Part shown: one piece after another, positions 23,450 through 34,677 of the stretch
Layout: the number at the start of each line of letters is the position of its first letter
Position numbering within the stretch: position 1 is the stretch's first letter
Assembly: GCA_034440615.1 (NCBI GenBank)
Contig: JAOTOM010004749.1
Location: 186,001 to 250,000 of the forward strand
Source of the DNA: Ashinkailepas kermadecensis
Taxonomy: Eukaryota > Arthropoda > Thecostraca > Neolepadidae
Length of the DNA stretch: 64,000 bases
Direction of reading: 5' to 3'
Made by a program: the position numbers and the translations under genes
The notes under the pieces: model-generated
What the model was told of the DNA's origin: nothing
Seen by the model: the letters and a program-made list of their open reading frames with translations, nothing else
Databases searched by the model: none

Positions 23450-23690
23450 TGGCGCCAGTGTGACTATGCTAGCATGAACAAAGCCGACTTGTACCAGACT
23501 TGTCAGTAAGGTGGTCGCGCCAGTGTGACTATGTTAGCATGAACAAAACCGACATGTGCCCGACTTGTCAGTAAAGTAAGGGCGACAGTGTGACTTAGCC
23601 AGCATGAACAAAACCGACTTGTACCAGACTTGTCAGTAAGGTGATGGCGCCAGTGTGAATATGTTAGCATGAACAAAAACCACTTCTATC
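23450..23690. repeat. 65-bp minisatellite
   Basis: Four copies starting near 23452, 23517, 23582 and 23647, each with GCCAGTGTGACTATG, AGCATGAACAAA and ACTTGTCAGTAAGG. Confidence 0.93.
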
Positions 23691-23699
23691 CAACAGCAC

Positions 23700-24395
23700 T
23701 CACTACCTTATGCCAGAAGTGATGGTGGTGGGGGGGATTGGTGCTTTAGGTGAGTCGACAAACTTAGGTCACTTTACGCTAATTTACGCCAGAAGCGTTT
23801 GGAAGGAGTACATCCACAGTTGGTATTTCAACAGGCTGGACTATCTACGACTTACTGACACAAGACTACATCAGATAGCATGCACCAATATCGACAACCA
23901 ATTGATAACCTTAGCATGGCGAAACTGGACCAATGTTCAGGACGTATCTGCGATATGCTATATAATTTTCATCAGAACTAAGTTGACAAGTTCACTGATC
24001 TAAGTTAAATGTACAACGATCTTTTAGCAAAACAAAGACACAGAGCTGTGTCTTCACATAGTACGACATGCGAACAGTTAGATACATTCGTACGCTTTTT
24101 TATTTCATTAGAATATCATACTAAATGATTCTCAATGATCACTCTAAAATCAACTAAACCAACAACAGCACTTCATGGACTGGTAGACATTTTTATCACC
24201 ATGGTGCTTGGGAGAACAAGTATTGCTTTCAGACCGGTGGAAACAAAAAGAAGCACTGATCACAATGACATGACTGGATTACTTGGATTTGCAATGACAG
24301 CATTCGGTTATTTCAGGGTGGCCACGGAGGGTATTTTTCCCGAGTTGTGCCATTGTGGCTGGATAATGTCGAGACAAGTCACCTGCAAGTGGAAG
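23700..24395. other. No recognisable gene
   Basis: AT-rich; two plus-strand open frames of about 95 codons (23710 and 24135) show no domain I recognise. Confidence 0.4.
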
Positions 24396-24413
24396 TCAGC
24401 AGGCTATAGTTGG

Positions 24414-24449
24414 GTTTAAAGGGCGCATCGACTGCAATGGTCATATAGC
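24414..24449 (-). mobile_element. Hairpin mini-retroposon, 36 bp
   Basis: The shortest copy. It lies between imperfect 18-bp direct repeats (24396-24413 and 24450-24467; 16 of 18 identical). Minus-strand sense starts GCTATATGACC, inside the outer stem, and ends CGCCCTTTAAAC. It starts within a few bases of the copies at 1786 and 51038. Confidence 0.7.
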
Positions 24450-24469
24450 TCAGCAGGTTATAGCTGGCG

Positions 24470-27400
24470 CCCAACAGGGACGATTTACAAAGGTAGGCAA
24501 GGCAAACATTGCTTACCCATGCGTGAAAACAGCGTTATGTTTAACAGACCTCTTTTTAACAAATGAATATCACTTTAAATACACCTGAAATGTATATAAT
24601 GTATGCAGGATATTCTATCTTCTTTCAGCCTGACATTTCTTGTCTGTTTCTCCATAAAAAGCAACATAAATATGATAACTGCCTTGTTGCACCTAGTTTA
24701 CCTCGCTGACTAGAAAACCAACTAGATTGCAAGTTTTCTTCCAGATTTAAAGCAGTGCCAACGGAGGTCGCAAGTGTGGAATGCAACTTGTTGCATACTA
24801 TAATTTAGGGTGAGTGCAAATAAAACAAAGACAAAAAATGCGCAGAAACAACTACATGGCTTAGTTTGTCGAGAAAAGTTTGGTATTGAAACCAAACTTA
24901 TTGACATTAAATGGTTTATTTTACTGTGGAAAAGACAGCCACATTGTAATCTCGGAAAAAAATATTTTGAACAGCCCTTCTTATTCAACTCCGAGCTACT
25001 TCCGGCTATAGTTCGTCAAATGGTTCCAACCAGCTTAAGCCATCAACATTAGATTTCAGCTTTCAGCAGAGTGCCGCCACCCCTACCCAAGTACCCACAT
25101 CCCAGTGTTGGGTCGCTGTGACGTGTCGGCAGCACCCTGCCGGCGTCACCACACACGCAGCGCCCTCTGCCACACCATCGGCGCCACCACTCACCCCATT
25201 GTTGAGTCGACTCGTCGCTTGATGGCGCCACCTGTGGGCGGCACAGAGGCTGGTCACTGGTCACTGGTCAGTGCCGTGGCCGACACCAGAGCACGGCCGG
25301 CATCGCCGTCAGGCTGCCCGTCATTTAACTAGCGCCTCCAGGAGCGACAACGGCACGATGGTGCTGAACACAGAATGCGCAATGCACCAACAGCAAATGT
25401 CCATACGTACCTACGATGACATGCGTAAAGGGTCAAAGCTCCGTATGTGCAGTGTGGGATGTTTGTTAATAATCACCGAAGGTCTCCTCTCCTGATAACG
25501 TCCATCTGTCATCCATCAAATTAAAAACAAAAGACACAAGAAACAGTGCAGAAGACCAACTGAATCAAAACCATGGCAATAATCCTTTAAAGTAACTAGT
25601 AAATCAATCACTTCAATTCATATTCATACCTGAATCATTATCTTGAATTCATATACATGATACACTCTTAAGAACATAAAAGAAACTCTCTGGAAGTCCA
25701 ATCCGGTTATGGATTTACAAAATAAAACCAATAAATATTTAGAACACACTAGACGGTCCTGATCAACTCTGGCCACAAGCTTCTCAGTGTATTGTTCCTA
25801 CACAGTTCAAGGTTGCTGCAGCAGGACATGTCACCTGTCTGTTCTGATCCTCTCAGATTCTGGGGCCATACCTGATTCGTTGTTGATGGCGGCCATAAAG
25901 CTGGTTCAAAGCGCACCTCTAGGATATACAAACCTGAAAAAAATGACATACAAGGTGATTCATACCTTCTTTTTATGTGGTACCTACTTTCATCAATTGG
26001 TGGCCAGTATTTAATTACACATTAGTGCCTCTTATTTTGATCGAGACATGTGAGGTACAAAATCTTTCAGGTGGATTCCCTACAAATTTTAAGCTTGTGT
26101 GATGTAAGGTTACTGTCCTAATTTAAGTCACCACAGCCTATGATAATTTAAAATCAAAACCCATTCAGCAACAAACTTTAATAAATGGAACAATGTGCAG
26201 ATGAATTTTAAAAGAGCTCATGTAAGAGGCTAGGTCAGCAACAGGTAGTGGTACATGGGTCATACAGCATTTATTGGCACATATTCAAGTAGGTACTTGG
26301 GTTCCTTTACAATGCAACTGATTATTGGGCCACACTTAGCACATATTCAGATGACCCCACTTGACTTGAGATCACTGCATGTGAACTGTTACTTTTTTCC
26401 TCTGAAATTCTAGCTATTGCAATTCTGCAAGTACCAGATTACAAGCTGCAGGCATATTTTTAGATTCCATTTAATCCTTTGACCTCACTTGAGCTCCTTT
26501 GACTTACATTAAACACATGAAACACATGACTTACATTTGCCTCCTAATTCACATTATGGTCACTCATGCACATGCAGCATCAATGTTTTTTTGTACCATA
26601 TCAGTCACAAAACTGAGCAAAGAACAATACATACTTTATGCACATTTATTATCCAATAATGGAGTGGTGCATTGCACTCCATTATTGCATTGCACTCTAT
26701 TTTTAAACTGAGGTGTTTGACATATTCAGCTAATCATATGAGAAATGAGGACCAACATAATATATATTGAAACACAACAATGTTTTCATATAAAATTGAC
26801 AAGTGGATTGGCATCCTGGCTTATTCAGCAGGTAAAGAGATCCTGTCAGGATAACCAAGTAAGCTTTAACAACAAAAATGAACTATCAATGTCCACATAT
26901 ATGGCATTAGAAATGTCTTTTTACATTTGAATCCAATTGGTAGTGGCTTTGAGCAGCAAACATACTTGTTTAGCAACCACTGTAATTTCCATTCAGATTA
27001 ACACTGCACAGTTATTGCACATATATGACATATAACATACCTTTCACTCATATGGGAGAACTCCATGAGAATACCCTATCCTTTGTCACCAATACTGTCA
27101 TGAAATGTACGAATGTTGCAGGTGTAATTGTGTTGTGTTTTCATTGGATGCATGTGTTAAACATGATTGCATAAAGCATCATACCACCACAGGAGGAAGT
27201 AACACTGAGCTATATTATACAGATGACAGCAAGCGTATTTAAAGCTATGACAAAAGCATTCAATGTCTTGGATAAATGAAAAATTATGCATACTTGAAAT
27301 GTTTCAATCATTTGCTTTTCCATCCCTAAACATCTATGGTTAATATCTGAATTGTTGGGCTCTTCAAAGGCTAAAATTTAACCACTGAACAACATTTCTT

Positions 27401-27640
27401 ATCAGATAATTGTCATGGTCACCTTTCATCTATAGTGCAGGACTCCCTTTACATATTAAGTACATTAATGCATATTAAGGAAAAGGAGCATTCTTTTTAG
27501 ATCAGATGCATTGGACAAAAGGTAAAAAGCATACCATGCAGCATGCCCCATTAATGCAATAATCACTGACCTCAGTACTAATTTTGGCTGCATTGCCAAT
27601 TATCCGTTCAGATTTTTCAATTGACATTTTATTTTTCCCT
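24470..27640. other. AT-rich intergenic, no gene recognised
   Basis: Long AT-rich stretch with only short open frames. A more GC-rich patch at 25065-25340 has overlapping frames on both strands without a recognisable domain. No repeats longer than a few tens of bases were noticed. Confidence 0.45.
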
Positions 27641-27959
27641 CACATGTTGGTAAATTTGTGCTTTAAGGTAATTTTTGAATTCTTGGAAATTCTTTTTCCA
27701 ATAGAATGTTTCCAATGTTTATGAATGGGGTTTTAACATGATGTGAGCCCTCTTGTCCTCTGCAAATCCATGCTTTTCAGTTGGTAGGGAAAATAACACC
27801 AAAAAATGGCCTTGAGTTGGGTAATATAGCATAACATTTTTTCATGTAGCATATCATAGCCAATCCTGCCTCAGATATAAGAAAATAAATTATAATAAAA
27901 TGGAAGCATTTCCCAAAAATCACATATTTTATAATAAACAACCTAGCCTATCTGATATT

Positions 27960-28897
27960 TGTTTTCTTAAATGGTGTTTTTGGAATTTTTGGATTTTTAA
28001 ACTGAATACTATGTTTATGAACATGATTCGGAAGATGCGATCATTCGTTTTCTCCGTAAATGCTTACGTCACGGTTAATCTTAGCGATAATATCTAGAAT
28101 GCGCCATATATGCCACACCGCTGGTATTTGTTGCACAATTTATCCATCCCTCACCTGGCACTTCTCAGACGTGATTAAAGGGACATTCAACACTTCACGC
28201 AGTTGATTCAACACTTTTTCACGTCAAAAATGCTTATTTTCCACCTCTTTGCCACATAGAGGACACGCTGACACTACTTCACCAGAATGCAGAAAAAACT
28301 AAGCAGAGCACGGCTCGAGGCCGTGTGTACGTATGACATCACGATAAATATTATGCTTGTGTTTTTAAATTACAATATATGAGTTTATATTAGTTTAGAT
28401 AACAGTAGATTGTATTACGTTAGGTTAGGTTAGGTTGGGTTAGGTTAGGTTAGGTTAGGTTTTCCTATTTAATTATGAATTATCATACTATTTGTTGGAA
28501 GTCGTGAGGCAAGACGAGACCGAGCAGAAGCCGGCTGCTCTCTGAGCCGTGCTGTATGTTTAGTTTTTTCGGCATTGTGGTTGAAGAGTGGTGGTGTGTC
28601 ATCTATGTGGCAAAGAGGCAGAAATGAAGCATTTTCAAAAGTGTTGAATCAACTGTGTGAAGTGTTGAATGTCCCTTTAATCACATCTGAGAAGTGCCAG
28701 GTGAGGGATGGATAAATTATGCAACAAAGAGCAGCGGTGTGGCATATATGGCGCATTATAGATATTATCGCTAAGATTAACCGAGACGTAAGCATTTACG
28801 GAGAAAACGAATGATCGCATCTTCAGAATCACGTTCATAAACATGATATTCAGCAAAAAAATCAAAAAACTCCAATAACACCTTTTAAGAAAAATTT
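27960..28897. mobile_element. Fold-back element with ~355-bp arms
   Basis: Left arm about 27960-28318 and right arm about 28539-28897 are reverse complements with scattered mismatches (for example GATGCGATCATTCGTTTTCT at 28035 and its complement near 28820). The roughly 220-bp centre carries a TTAGG-type run (28419-28462). It lies inside a larger stretch (about 27650-29090) whose ends match the terminal motif GGTAAATTTGTGCTTTAAGG of the MITE family seen complete at 56806. No coding capacity is seen. Confidence 0.8.
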
Positions 28898-28979
28898 ACT
28901 GCCTATCTTAGCCTGAACTGTTTTTAATGAAAAAATACATCATTTATTCAACAACTTCAAAAAAGACGAAAATTTGTCC

Positions 28980-29095
28980 ACATTGAAACATAACCTAACC
29001 AAACCAAACCTAACCCCTTTGATTGCTTCAGGAATGTAAAATGTTTGTAAAGTTTGTCTTGTAAGTACCTTAAAGCACAATAATACACACAACTG
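28980..29095. repeat. MITE-family terminal fragment
   Basis: Contains CCAAACCTAACCCCTTTG and ends CCTTAAAGCACAATAATAC, matching one end of the family described at 56806-57293. Confidence 0.6.
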
Positions 29096-29099
29096 TAGG

Positions 29100-29860
29100 T
29101 CAGAGATGATGGGGATGTTCAAACACCACCATTAGCTGAACAAATGTGGTCATACAGATTTTCTTGACCAGGGTGATAGAGCAGAACTTGTCCTTTAAAG
29201 ATGATGTAGGCAGTGATGAGTGGACAGTGAGCATGGCTTGAGGAAGTGGTATGCTCTGAAATATTGTACAGGGATATTTTACTTGGTAAGGCACCCAACC
29301 AGTGAACATGGCAATTTTCCAGTGTACTTTATACTGTTTTTCAACTGATGCCATTTTCCATGGCTTTCTTTTTCCTTTTAGTTTTGCATTCCAACACAGA
29401 AAGATGATGAAAATACAATGTAAGCATTGAAAGTTATTGTGAGCCAAAAGTTATTTCTCAGCCCAATTCTGAAATTGTGCACAATGGATCAAGGTGTGTC
29501 AAGATTTTACCTGGACATGGGATTGCTTTTTCTGGCTCCTCTTACATGCAATATATTCTCAGAAACAAATATATCACCACAAAGAACAGAAAATATTGCA
29601 TGTTATGCTATGTTTTGATCTGATTCAAAGTTCAAAATACTCCCAGCTGGGCATGGAAGAAAAATATGCCAATGAGATATATAAGATTAAAGCATATGCA
29701 CATATGAAAAGCATCTTAATATAGCTTGTCTGTCAATTCACATCAATGTAAGTAGACATGCTCATTAAAAAAGTGTTTATAGGGTAAAAGCTGGCATTGA
29801 GGCCTGGAGAGTAATATGTTGCATTTTGATGCATTTGTACACTTTTGAATGTGCATTTCA
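29100..29860. other. No recognisable gene
   Basis: AT-rich. Minus frame 29447-29100 and plus frames at 29427 and 29494 are short and unrecognised. Confidence 0.4.
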
Positions 29861-29881
29861 GGCTAAATCATATTGTCCATT

Positions 29882-30056
29882 TGGGGGCCACAGTAGTTCA
29901 GTTGGTAGAGCATCAGACTCTTGATCGCAAGATTGTGGGTTCAAACCTCACAACCGATGGAATTACTGAGTCCACCCGCAACCAATCGGTGTGAGGTTGG
30001 TGACACTATACGACCTAGCGGTTGAATGTGTCATAAAAGAACCAAATGTTCTTCTT
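29882..30056 (+). mobile_element. tRNA-Lys-like SINE, full length
   Basis: A 175-bp insertion bracketed by a perfect 12-bp direct repeat ATATTGTCCATT (29870-29881 and 30057-30068). The head resembles tRNA-Lys: A box TAGTTCAGTTGG, anticodon loop CTCTTGA, and a near-consensus B box GGTTCAAACCT. The body after the head matches the SINE at 11044 (CGCAACCAATCGGTGTGAGG). Its 3' domain folds as an outer stem TGACAC/GTGTCA (30001-30006 with 30028-30033) and an inner stem CGACC/GGTTG (30011-30015 with 30020-30024). So the 3' domain is shared with the SINEs at 11044 and 59417 while the tRNA head differs. Confidence 0.9.
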
Positions 30057-30069
30057 ATATTGTCCATTC

Positions 30070-31270
30070 CTGAACCTCAAAATATGTTTACTTTAGCAAA
30101 GAATGAAGGTGAAATAGGTAGGTACTCCACAAAAGCCAGTTCGGCCAGTCATATGCCAACAAATTTTGGTGCCAAAAAAATACAGCTGAAAATTATGGAT
30201 CATAGATCTGAAGATTACCTACTTGTTTAGGTGACATGATCACAGATCTGAAGAGTCACAATACTGCAAAATGTGGCAGGTCTCAACAAGGTTCATTAGA
30301 AACCAACATCCCATAATGCATGAAAGACATGAATGATGAATGTGCTACACTGCATGCCAAGTCACCAGGCATGCATCACACCTTAAGCATGCATGTGTTG
30401 CAAATATATGCACCAGAAATATTATTCACCATGGTTGGTGGGTAGGTAACAAGGTAGGTACCTACATTTGTGACAAATTATTCCCATACATCTCAGAGAA
30501 AGAAAATGTGGGCACAAAGCCTGCGCACCGTAAGTGTACGTAGGTGTACGGAATAGAAACATGTTTGCATTAGTATCAGTAAATAGAATTACCAAAGGAA
30601 ATAAAGCCAGCGTATCTGACACTTACCATGGACCCTTCATGTACCAACAATAGGCAAAAACACCCAATAGGCAGTACAGCACGAAACTAGAGACAACCCT
30701 TGTAGTATTCCCACGGCTGTGTCTGATGCGGCGTACTAGCTTTTACTCCCATATTGCATTTCGAAGCAAAATTTATCTATTGAGGTATATCGTAGTATTT
30801 ACGTTGTACAATTTTGCGGCACAGAAGATAATAAGACCAGTTTTTTATGGATTTTTTATTTATTTTACTTGTATCATTTCCTTTGGTCCGACAAAATTTC
30901 CTTGGAGTCAATATTTTCATTCAGTTTTTTTTTACACAAGTCGGAATTTCTCGACCGACGAAAACTTGGCTACCAACTTTTATGTTTACTGGCACGTACG
31001 AACAGAAGCGAGCCCGAGGTCATGGGGGTGGGGATGGTAGTGTTGGTGTGGTGTTGTTTTGGTATAGCAAATACTTAGACTTGGGTGAGTACTGAAGTGT
31101 CGATTCCCGAAAATCATTGGGTGGAACGGGCATGGAGGAAATGGGGAGGCGAATTTAGAGAGCATTTGGGTCCATGAATTAACGATGAATTGAAATCGTT
31201 TGAAGGGCCGATTTAACATGCAGGAACCGATACTGATAGCATTCAAATGTTAGTAGGCACCTAAAGACAA
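30070..31270. other. No recognisable gene
   Basis: AT-rich to mixed sequence with short unrecognised open frames, including three overlapping plus frames at 30726-31095. Confidence 0.45.
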
Positions 31271-31281
31271 AGACAAAGGTA

Positions 31282-32085
31282 AATTTGGAGATCAAGGTAA
31301 ATTTTGATTTGTTTGAATTTGTATGTAATAGTATGCTTTCTGACGTGATGAAGACGATGCGATCACTTATTTTCACTGCAAATGATTACTTTTAAGTCAA
31401 TGGCGGTCGATACAATTGATGACGTCATAGGCACAAGTAACCTAACCTAACCTAACCTAGACTAAGATAATGTAGCATAATATATAAAATGTATCATAGC
31501 ATAATATAATCTAACCTAACCGGAAAACCAGAATCCTCCGAAGCAAGTTTTTCGGCCATGACGTCATCAAATGTTTGCGACATTGTATAGGCATCTTTAG
31601 TAACAATACCTACTAAACTTTCAGAAATTTTAGTAAATATTCTTACTAAACACAATTTCCCCTCTTAGTAAATGTACCTACTAAACCTTCGAGGATGTGT
31701 TGGACAGCACTGCCCTTAACGGTTACAGCATCGCGAGGAAGTTCCGGCCTTGGTCGCGTTGTGGACGCCTTGGTTTGGGAGTATGAATTCTCGGAAATAA
31801 ATGTCGAATTAAGGCAGAGACATAAGGTTTTCGATGTCAAAGAGTATTAAATTGGGTGCACGAAGTGTTGAACTTCTTCTTTATCACGCTATGACACCAG
31901 GTACGGATAATTATACGCGATGTGCTATATTTGTAGAGTGAAGATTTGTATCGTTTATTTCTTTGCCAACTGAGAAGTAATCATTTGCGGAGAAAATCAG
32001 TGGTCGCATCGTCATTTTTACGTTAAAATACCATGTATTCAAAAAGAATCCAAAGAATCAAAATTTACCTTGATCTCTAATTATA
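31282..32085. mobile_element. Inverted-repeat element, ~0.8 kb
   Basis: Left arm about 31282-31396 and right arm about 31968-32085 are imperfect reverse complements (shared words GATCAAGGTAAATTTTGATT and GCAAATGATTACTT). The arms resemble those of the fold-back element at 27960, and the interior holds a CCTAA run at 31439-31458. Probably a related non-autonomous DNA element. Confidence 0.65.
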
Positions 32086-32228
32086 CCGACATAAAGACAT
32101 AAAAGATCAGTGCAACTATGAGCCACAAGGGCCCTTCTTGGTTGCACTCTGGAAGTGGACACTGAACCACTTGCCCACCAAATCCGTTGATCAACCCTCC
32201 CTGGAATACAGAAAAACAAGCCCCCTAT

Positions 32229-32670
32229 TCTTATAATGATTGTCTATGCTGTTTTTTTAAATGTTCAGTGTGTTGCTACTGACAATGGTTCCTGGCAGCT
32301 GGTTCCAGTGTTCTACTACCCTGTTGGTGAAGAAAGACTGTCTTAACCTTGTCCTGCCATGATTAACTTTAATTTTTAATTGATGACCTCTAATTGCATC
32401 ATTTCTGTTAAATTTAAACATTTCCCTGAGATATCCTTGTTCCTGACCATGAACAAATTTAAAAACCTTGATGAGATCTCCTCTCAGCCTTCTATATCTA
32501 AGTGAAAACATATTCAATTTCTTCAATCTTTCCTCATATGCCAGGTTGCCTATACCATTAACCATTTTTGTTGCCCTCTTTTGTACTCTCTCTCCAAAAG
32601 TCAACAATCTTTTTCATAACTAGGGGACCAAGCTTGGACACAGTATTCCAAATGTGGCATGACATATGCA
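32229..32670 (-). pseudogene. LINE reverse-transcriptase C-terminal fragment
   Basis: The minus strand encodes VQKRATKMVNGIGNL, YEERLKKLNMFSLRYRRLRG, DLIKVFKFVHG and FFTNRVVEHWNQLP in that order. This is the typical C-terminal end of CR1-like non-LTR retrotransposon ORF2 proteins. Upstream the match breaks after a CVQAWSP-like stretch, so it is a strongly 5'-truncated copy. It cannot be functional. Confidence 0.85.
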
Positions 32671-32678
32671 CAGTAAAG

Positions 32679-32896
32679 CTACAAATGGTTCACATACCTT
32701 AATGAGATGGTCAAAGTAGCTTAGCCTAACCCAACCTCATGGTGCATTATATAAATTATAACTATGATAAACCAAGAGGTAAGCAGGTTAGGTTAGGCTG
32801 GGCTGGACTGGGCTGGGCTGGGCTGGGCTGGGCTGGGTTAGGTTAAGTTAGGTTAAGCTACTTTGACCATCATTAAAGTATGTGAACCATCTGTAG
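32679..32896. mobile_element. Palindromic MITE-like element
   Basis: Arms 32679-32730 and 32846-32896 are near-perfect reverse complements (words TGGTTCACATAC and GGTCAAAGTAGCTTA). The centre carries TTAGG and GGGCT pentamers (32787-32840). No clear target duplication was found. Confidence 0.7.
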
Positions 32897-32999
32897 CATT
32901 AGCCAGTCAAAGCCTCAGTGTCATACCTATGACATCATTACACCATACCAATGTGACATCATTGTCCAAATTGAAAAGTAAACATCAGCACCGAAAATG

Positions 33000-33270
33000 A
33001 GTGGTCGCATCTTCTTAGTCATGTTCATAAACTTTACATTCTGAAAAAGTATTCCCAAAATTCCCAAAACACCTTTTATCAAATATTTACCCTGATTTCC
33101 TCTGCAAATGCATACCTTTCAGTTGGAGTAAAAATAATACCAAAAAATGGAATTTGGTAATACAGCTTGGAATTTGGTAATTTGGGGCTTGGAATTTGGT
33201 AATACAGCATAAAGGTAATATCCAAAATCAAGAAAAAATGATGTAGCATAACCTAACCTAACCTAGTCTA
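33000..33270. repeat. TTAGG/MITE family fragment
   Basis: Contains the family words GAGTGGTCGCATCTTCTTAG, GCAAATGCATACCTTTCAGT and CATAACCTAACCTAACC. Diverged copy of the repeats at 46884-50400. Confidence 0.6.
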
Positions 33271-33299
33271 ACCTTTCATGCAAGAAAGCAATTTTTCGT

Positions 33300-34545
33300 G
33301 GAAATTTCGCAAGTTTTTTATTTTCTGCAACTCCTGGTTTGCAACAAATGATTGCTTGCTGTCCTGTCACTTTTGCCAGATTGTGTTTATGCATTTCTGT
33401 GTTTATTACTTAACATGAAGACCTGAACAAATTCAGGCATCATAGTTAGCTTTTTCCCCATAAAGTCACACAAGACATTCCTTAAGCCAGGATCTTGTCT
33501 AGCATGCTAGCTGGATGGGCAAGCATGCCCTTCTACTCATGCCTCATGGTCATGGTCTTATTGCTCCTTATGTTAGCATTACTGTGGGTGGAGGAGGGAG
33601 TTCAGATGGTGGAGCTGCAATTGCCAATGGCCCAACCCCCTGCCCCAAACAAAGTTCTTTAGAAGAGGCTTTGCTTAAAGTAAGCTCAGCAATTTATGCA
33701 ATTGAATCACATAATATCTCGACCCAGGTGCGGTAAAGCACCATCCTCAAATCAAATATTACTCTCTTCAGATACTGAGAGGTTGAAAAATGTGGGATAA
33801 CACCATCAAAACTCAGGAACCTGAAGCATACAAATGGGTGCATGGGAAGAAAGTAGGCGACCTGAACCTCGGTAATTAAAATAAGCAACTTTCACTTGGT
33901 GGATATTCCATGATTATGGAGTGTGCTGCTACAAATGTGTTAGCATTCTTAACATCATTATGGAAGAGTCAGTCAGTATTAGTGACTTTACATCATTATG
34001 ACTGAGTTGGTTGGACTGTTCAAGCTGTTTTTTTGTGTAAGTGTAAGGAGAAACCTGGGAATTTGACCTTCCGTGTAACCAGTATTATGGTGCCCTTATG
34101 GATGCTGAACAATTAGAGAATGTGCAGTCAGAGAAGCAGGACTCACATGATGGGGCATCATACCTTTGTTGATGGAGGAGTCTGTGGACTGACAGTGATT
34201 CCCCTCTCTTGGAAACCTGTGGAGACATACATGCCAGGTCACTAGGTAGCACTGCACTGCACACCGTACAGGTGCATGAGGTGTTATTGAATTTTTTTCT
34301 TTGAATAAAATTTGACAGTACTAAGGAGAAAATAGTCTTAAATGAAGAATTACATGATTGCCTATTCCACTGTACGTCAATCGGAGTGAGAGGTTGGCGA
34401 CGCTGATGCTCTGTGGCCTGGCAGTGGAGTGCCTGGCAAAGGAACCCAAGGCTATTCTGCAATAGTTAGCTGGCTAGATAGCAATTGGAATGTGACGTGT
34501 TTGCCGTCTTCTGGTGCTGACCGTAATGACCTGGCAGGTGCCAGA
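33300..34545. other. Upstream flank of the kinase gene
   Basis: No exon is confidently supported. A 73-codon plus frame (33515-33736) contains a Gly/Ser-rich run but no known domain. A decayed piece of the SINE body (CAATCGGAGTGAGAGGTTGG) is at about 34378-34412. The kinase frame stays open upstream of its ATG to at least 34429, and GGTGCCAG at 34537-34544 could be a 3' splice site of a 5'-UTR intron. Confidence 0.4.
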
Positions 34546-34677
34546 ATGGCTGATCAGACCACCAAGCCAGTCCTGAGCAAGGCTGCTGTGCCCGGCCTGG
34601 TGCATCACGTATATGGGCTGGAGGTCACTGTTGTCAAACAGCTCAATGCATATGATGATCTCAACTTCCATGTTCAG
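34546..34677 (+). CDS. HYKK-like exon 1
   Basis: 44 codons from ATG to CAG, donor GTAATG, phase 0. It encodes the N-terminal segment with VPGLVHHVYGLEVTVVKQLN and the glycine-loop-region motif YDDLNFHVQ. An in-frame upstream ATG at 34429 exists, but the extra 39 residues look unlike the family. Confidence 0.92.

Noticed and set aside
28419..28462. A telomere or chromosome-fusion point
   Set aside because: The TTAGG run is short, sits in the core of a fold-back element, and similar runs occur in many related elements in the window.
29888..29960. A functional tRNA-Lys gene
   Set aside because: The head is tRNA-Lys-like with loop CTCTTGA, but the anticodon and acceptor stems are imperfect, and it is part of a SINE with a 12-bp target duplication.
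33515..33736. A coding exon with a Gly/Ser-rich segment
   Set aside because: No recognisable domain, and no splice sites that link it to the kinase gene or another exon.
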